Under the pieces are notes generated by a model that was not told where the DNA came from, searched no databases, and saw nothing but the letters and a program-made list of their open reading frames with translations. Positions 6,228 through 8,660 of a stretch of 8,660 bases of DNA are shown here, in pieces. Positions within the stretch are counted from its first letter, which is position 1, and each line of letters starts with the position of its first letter. This stretch comes from Marvinbryantia sp964455335 (GTDB lineage Bacteria; Bacillota; Clostridia; Lachnospirales; Lachnospiraceae): contig CAYVVW010000090.1 of assembly GCA_964455335.1 (NCBI GenBank), positions 1 to 8,660 on the forward strand, written 5' to 3'. A program made the position numbers and the translations under genes.

Positions 6228-6776
6228 ATGAAGGATTACATTACGACTTACTCTAAGATACATTTTTATCCCTTGCGCCCTGACCCGAATGGGATTTTGG
6301 TTGCGGACATTGCGCACGCCCTGTCTTTTTTGGCGCGCGCCAATGGGCATTTCCCGCAATTTTATTCCGTTGGGCAGCACAGCATCCAGTGCGCAAGGGA
6401 GGCAAAGGCGCGCGGGTATGCGCCGAGGCTTTGCCTGGCATGTCTGCTGCACGATGGCAGCGAGGCGTATCTTTCTGACATCACCCGCCCGGTGAAACAG
6501 CACCTGCCAACGTACCGGGAAGTGGAACAGGTGCTGCAAGATGCCATTTATGAGGCGTTTTTGGGCACGCTTCCAAGCGCAAAGGAGCGGGAGCAAATCC
6601 GCGACGTGGACGACACTTGCCTTTATTTTGAGTTTTTGCACTTTGTCGGGGAAAAAGTCTGTGCGCAGCCGGAGGAAATGCGCTCCAAGCCTGACTACCG
6701 CCTGCGGCCGTTTGGGGAGGTCGAGGAGGAGTTTCTGGGGCTGTTCCGAGAACTGCGCGGCCTTGGCATCCCTTGA
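6228..6776 (+). CDS. HD-domain phosphohydrolase-like protein
   Basis: The 182-aa product carries the metal-binding pattern of a small HD-superfamily hydrolase: S-V-G-Q-H-S at 47-52 (His51), L-L-H-D-G-S-E-A-Y-L-S-D-I-T-R-P-V-K at 73-90 (His75-Asp76, Glu79, Asp84), and a later Asp in I-R-D-V-D-D. This subgroup resembles YfbR-like nucleotidases and phage-associated HD hydrolases, so a 5'-nucleotide or similar phosphoester substrate is plausible. The substrate is not identifiable from the sequence. It is cytosolic with no signal peptide. The start at 6228 has GAGG five bases upstream and AGGGGG further back. It lies 77 bases after lysA without an intervening terminator, so read-through from lysA is possible, and 67 bases before the lipoprotein gene. 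Confidence 0.85.
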   Translation: MKDYITTYSKIHFYPLRPDPNGILVADIAHALSFLARANGHFPQFYSVGQHSIQCAREAKARGYAPRLCLACLLHDGSEAYLSDITRPVKQHLPTYREVEQVLQDAIYEAFLGTLPSAKEREQIRDVDDTCLYFEFLHFVGEKVCAQPEEMRSKPDYRLRPFGEVEEEFLGLFRELRGLGIP

Positions 6777-6843
6777 TGGTCATGGAGTCATCGTCTGGAC
6801 GGTTACGGAATCATCATCCGACTGTGCGAGAGGAGGGAACAGT

Positions 6844-7521
6844 ATGAGAAAACAAGTATGGCTCATTTCTGTGATTCTTTGCGGGATGTTTTTGTTTGGC
6901 TGCCGCCAGAGGCTGGCGCAGACAGAAACTCCGGGTGCTGCCGCCACCCAGACGGAGGCGGTCACGGAAACGCAGAAGCCCACAGAGCCACAGACGGAAG
7001 CGCCTGCGCAGGCACAGACAGAAAAAGAGTCTGAGACGGAGAAAAAGCCGAAAACTTCGGCGAAACAGACGACGGTAAAGCCGTCCACCACGGGAACGAC
7101 ACAGACGAATCCTGCCCAGACAGAGGCGACGGGGCCGACCAAGCAGTGCCCCTATTGCTTCCAGCAGATTTCCACCGCGCCTGACGGCAATGGTTCCACT
7201 ATCTATGACGCGCATGTGGCACAGGAGAAAAACTGGGCGGAACTCAACGGATATGGCGATTTGCCGCCTGGCACGCTGCCCACAGAGGCGCAGACGGAAG
7301 CACCCGCGCAGCCGCAGACCGAGGCGACCAATGATCTCAAGCAGTGCGGGATCTGCTACCAGTGGTTCACTGTTTCCGATGGGAGCTATGCGGCGCATAT
7401 CGCGGCGGAAAACCAATCCATGGGGGCGCCAAATGGCACCGAATACATCATCTGCCCGAAATGTGGCAACGCATATCCCGCGGGAAGCCTGTACGACAAC
7501 CACGTATGCGTCACGGAGTAG
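6844..7521 (+). CDS. Lipoprotein with three zinc-finger-like Cys/His modules
   Basis: The frame is open further upstream, but ATG 6844 has AGGAGGG six bases before it and starts a typical lipoprotein signal: M-R-K-Q, a hydrophobic core, and L-F-G-C with the lipidated Cys at 20. The 225-aa product then has a Thr/Glu/Gln/Pro-rich linker (about 25-98). Three Cys/His modules follow: C102-x2-C105 with H124, C168-x2-C171 with H185, and C204-x2-C207 with H220-x-C222. Modules 1 and 2 share K-Q-C-x2-C-[FY]-Q and Y-x-A-H-[VI]-A-x-E, so they are duplicates. The linker block T-E-x-Q-T-E-A-P-A-Q is repeated exactly 100 residues apart (47 and 147). Prediction: anchored outside the membrane, possibly binding metal. 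I do not recognise a named family. It may be cotranscribed with the HD gene; two terminators follow. Confidence 0.85.
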   Translation: MRKQVWLISVILCGMFLFGCRQRLAQTETPGAAATQTEAVTETQKPTEPQTEAPAQAQTEKESETEKKPKTSAKQTTVKPSTTGTTQTNPAQTEATGPTKQCPYCFQQISTAPDGNGSTIYDAHVAQEKNWAELNGYGDLPPGTLPTEAQTEAPAQPQTEATNDLKQCGICYQWFTVSDGSYAAHIAAENQSMGAPNGTEYIICPKCGNAYPAGSLYDNHVCVTE

Positions 7522-7578
7522 GAAAATCGCGCACATAGCCAGATCATGCATCGGGATGTCATCAGGATGTTTTGAAAG

Positions 7579-7616
7579 AAAGTGTGTAGGCTGTTATCGG
7601 CAGCTTACACACTTTT
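7579..7616 (+). terminator. Strong hairpin terminator after the lipoprotein gene
   Basis: A 15-bp stem pairs 7579-7593 with 7601-7615, with one G-U pair, around a 7-nt loop (TTATCGG). It ends in a short run of four Ts. It starts 57 bases after the lipoprotein stop. Confidence 0.82.
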
Positions 7617-7667
7617 CTGCTATGATTCGGGCATTTTTTTTAGAGTTCCACATCATTTCCATAGCGC

Positions 7668-7694
7668 AAGCCAGCGTATTTGCTGGCTTTTTTT
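7668..7694 (+). terminator. Second intrinsic terminator
   Basis: AAGCCAGC (7668-7675) pairs perfectly with GCTGGCTT (7682-7689) across a 6-nt loop. It is followed by Ts through 7694, seven in a row from 7688. It backs up the hairpin 52 bases upstream and insulates the next transcript. Confidence 0.88.
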
Positions 7695-7732
7695 GGAAAC
7701 GACAAAATTTGGTCCAAACCTTTAAAAATAGC

Positions 7733-7761
7733 TTGACATGTTTTCTGATGTTCGGTATAAG
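7733..7761 (+). promoter_or_regulatory. Strong sigma-A promoter for the 7768-7914 RNA
   Basis: A perfect -35 TTGACA (7733-7738), a 17-bp spacer and TATAAG (7756-7761; 5 of 6) are preceded by an A/T-rich stretch (about 7700-7730) that could act as an UP element. It is the best promoter in the window. Start is predicted near 7768. It is also the only evident promoter for the restriction-modification gene. Confidence 0.85.
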
Positions 7762-7767
7762 TAATTA

Positions 7768-7914
7768 GAGATAGGCGATGCTTATCGTATGGGAGTTGCG
7801 GCTTCCGTAAAGAGCAGTGAGTCCTACTGGGAGTGGAAACGGTAAAAGCGGTGAGTCCTACCGTAAGTGGAAGCGATCAACTTAAGGCTGCGCATCAGCG
7901 CAGCCTTAAGTTTT
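7768..7914 (+). ncRNA. Putative structured RNA with two covarying tandem hairpins
   Basis: A promoter and an intrinsic terminator bracket about 147 nt with no convincing gene. Structure read by eye: a hairpin GATAGGC-GAT-GCTTATC (7770-7786). Then a long-range stem, GCTTCC (7801-7806) with GGAAGC (7869-7874), extendable by two G-U pairs. It encloses two tandem hairpins, CAGT-GAGTCCT-ACTG (7815-7829) and CGGT-GAGTCCT-ACCG (7849-7863). The terminator closes the RNA. The two copies lie 34 bp apart with identical loops, and the stem pair A-T in copy 1 is G-C in copy 2, a compensatory change. ACCG 7860-7863 could instead pair with CGGT 7840-7843, so alternative folds are possible. I do not recognise an RNA family. 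The loops contain UCCU, able to pair with Shine-Dalgarno sequences. It may be a free small RNA or the leader of the downstream gene. Confidence 0.62.
7879..7914 (+). terminator. Perfect 15-bp terminator upstream of the restriction gene
   Basis: AACTTAAGGCTGCGC (7879-7893) pairs perfectly with GCGCAGCCTTAAGTT (7898-7912) across an ATCA loop. The T-run is 7911-7914, partly in the stem. It lies 70 bases before the next start codon, between that gene and its only evident promoter. Confidence 0.87.
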
Positions 7915-7984
7915 ACATGCTTGCCAAGGACAAGAATAAGCTGAGACGCATAAGCTGAAGAAGGTCATTGAAAGAGGTGATCCC

Positions 7985-8660
7985 ATGACGGATACAAAGC
8001 AGAAACTCGCCGCCGGAAAATTCGCGGCATTCTGGAAAGATAAAGGGTATGAGAAAGGTCAGAGCCAGTCGTTCTGGCTGTCTCTTTTGCGCGATGTTTT
8101 CGGCGTAGAGCATCCGGAGGAATTCATCACATTCGAGGAGCAGGTGCACTTAGACCACACCAGTTTTATTGACGCCTCAATACCGGCGACAAAGGTTCTG
8201 ATTGAGCAGAAAGGCTTGGGAAAAGATCTGAACAAGCCGATCAAGCAGTCGGACGGCACATTGCTCACACCCTTTCAACAGGCGAAACGCTACATCACGG
8301 AACTGCCGCTGTCCCAGCATCCCCGCTGGGTGGTGACCTGTAATTTTGCTGAGTTCTACGTCTATGATATGGAACGCCCCGGAGGAGAGCCGGAGAAGAT
8401 ACAACTGGCAGACTTGGAGAAGGAATACTACCGTCTCCATTTTTTGGTGGACACCGGAAGCGAACACCTCAAACGTGAGATGGAAGTTTCTATCGCTGCC
8501 GGTGAGATCGTTGGGCTTTTGTATGACGCTTTTCTCAAGCAATACAAAGACCCGACCAGCGAAAGCACGCTCCGGAGCCTCAATATTCTCTGCGTCCGGC
8601 TGGTCTTCTGCCTCTACGCCGAGGATGCCAGAATTTTCGGTAAGCATGGGATGTTCCACG
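7985..8660 (+). CDS. MmeI-like restriction-modification enzyme, N-terminal part
   Basis: The first 225 codons of a gene that runs off the right edge are open without a stop. The sequence resembles the N-terminus of the MmeI family (type IIL/IIG), where one large polypeptide carries nuclease, methyltransferase and target recognition. Visible: W-K-D-K-G-Y-E-K-G-Q-S-Q-S-F-W at 17-31. A PD-(D/E)xK nuclease site follows, with D63 in F-I-D and E74-x-K76 in V-L-I-E-Q-K-G. Then come Q-S-D-G-T-L-L-T-P-F-Q-Q-A-K-R-Y 88-103 and R-W-V-V-T-C-N-F-A-E-F-Y-V-Y-D-M. From about 160 begins the helical spacer. Methyltransferase and recognition domains would lie outside the window. ATG 7985 has AGAGGTGAT just upstream. 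The product would cut unmodified foreign DNA. Its placement after a double terminator suggests a horizontally acquired defence locus. Confidence 0.9.
   Translation, partial: MTDTKQKLAAGKFAAFWKDKGYEKGQSQSFWLSLLRDVFGVEHPEEFITFEEQVHLDHTSFIDASIPATKVLIEQKGLGKDLNKPIKQSDGTLLTPFQQAKRYITELPLSQHPRWVVTCNFAEFYVYDMERPGGEPEKIQLADLEKEYYRLHFLVDTGSEHLKREMEVSIAAGEIVGLLYDAFLKQYKDPTSESTLRSLNILCVRLVFCLYAEDARIFGKHGMFH

Noticed and set aside
6541..6843. In-frame upstream extension of the lipoprotein
   Set aside because: It overlaps the HD-hydrolase gene in another frame, and the lipoprotein signal and AGGAGGG site fix the start at 6844.
7813..7875. CRISPR-like repeat pair
   Set aside because: Only two imperfect copies in immediate succession, with no unique spacers of constant length; explained better as tandem RNA hairpins.
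8177..8659. Minus-strand frame at the right edge
   Set aside because: It is antisense to the MmeI-like coding sequence, which has recognisable nuclease motifs and a good ribosome binding site.

Overview
The window looks like the chromosome of a Bacillota (Firmicutes) bacterium, most likely a gut or oral clostridial lineage such as Lachnospiraceae. The basis is consensus AGGAGG-type ribosome binding sites before most genes, several near-consensus sigma-A promoters with 17-bp spacers, a classic Gram-positive L10 leader with attenuator, a TTG start codon, and a Thr/Glu/Gln-rich lipoprotein of the kind common in clostridia. Base composition is moderately GC-rich by eye; I did not compute it. The family assignment is inference.

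Layout. (1) 1-370: the 3' end of an unidentified gene and its terminator. (2) 368-1519, minus strand: a sulfotransferase-like protein with a C-terminal coiled coil, probably acting on surface glycans. (3) 1520-1940: a divergent control region with two sigma-A promoters, a small repeat array between them, and the L10 leader and attenuator. (4) 1941-2903: rplJ-rplL (ribosomal stalk proteins L10 and L7/L12) with its own terminator. rpoB does not follow. (5) 2999-3703: deoD, a purine nucleoside phosphorylase. (6) 3706-3873: a 68-bp tandem repeat whose last copy carries the end of the next gene. (7) 3844-6150: a LysR-type regulator divergent from lysA (diaminopimelate decarboxylase), with interleaved promoters and a symmetric operator-like dyad; this arrangement resembles the classic lysR-lysA pair of enterobacteria. 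(8) 6228-7521: an HD-domain hydrolase and a lipoprotein with three zinc-finger-like Cys/His modules, closed by two consecutive terminators. (9) 7733-7914: a promoter-to-terminator unit of about 147 nt that encodes no convincing protein and looks like a structured RNA. (10) 7985-end: the N-terminal part of an MmeI-like single-chain restriction-modification enzyme, cut by the window edge.

How it fits together. Most of the window is housekeeping: translation, nucleoside salvage, and lysine synthesis with its probable regulator. From about 7695 it changes to an accessory defence locus. The best candidate for something undescribed is the RNA at 7768-7914. It has two tandem hairpins with the same 7-nt loop (GAGTCCT) and a compensatory base-pair change between the copies, held by a long-range stem, and it ends in a perfect 15-bp terminator just upstream of the restriction-modification gene. 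It could be an independent small RNA or a leader that limits transcription of that gene.
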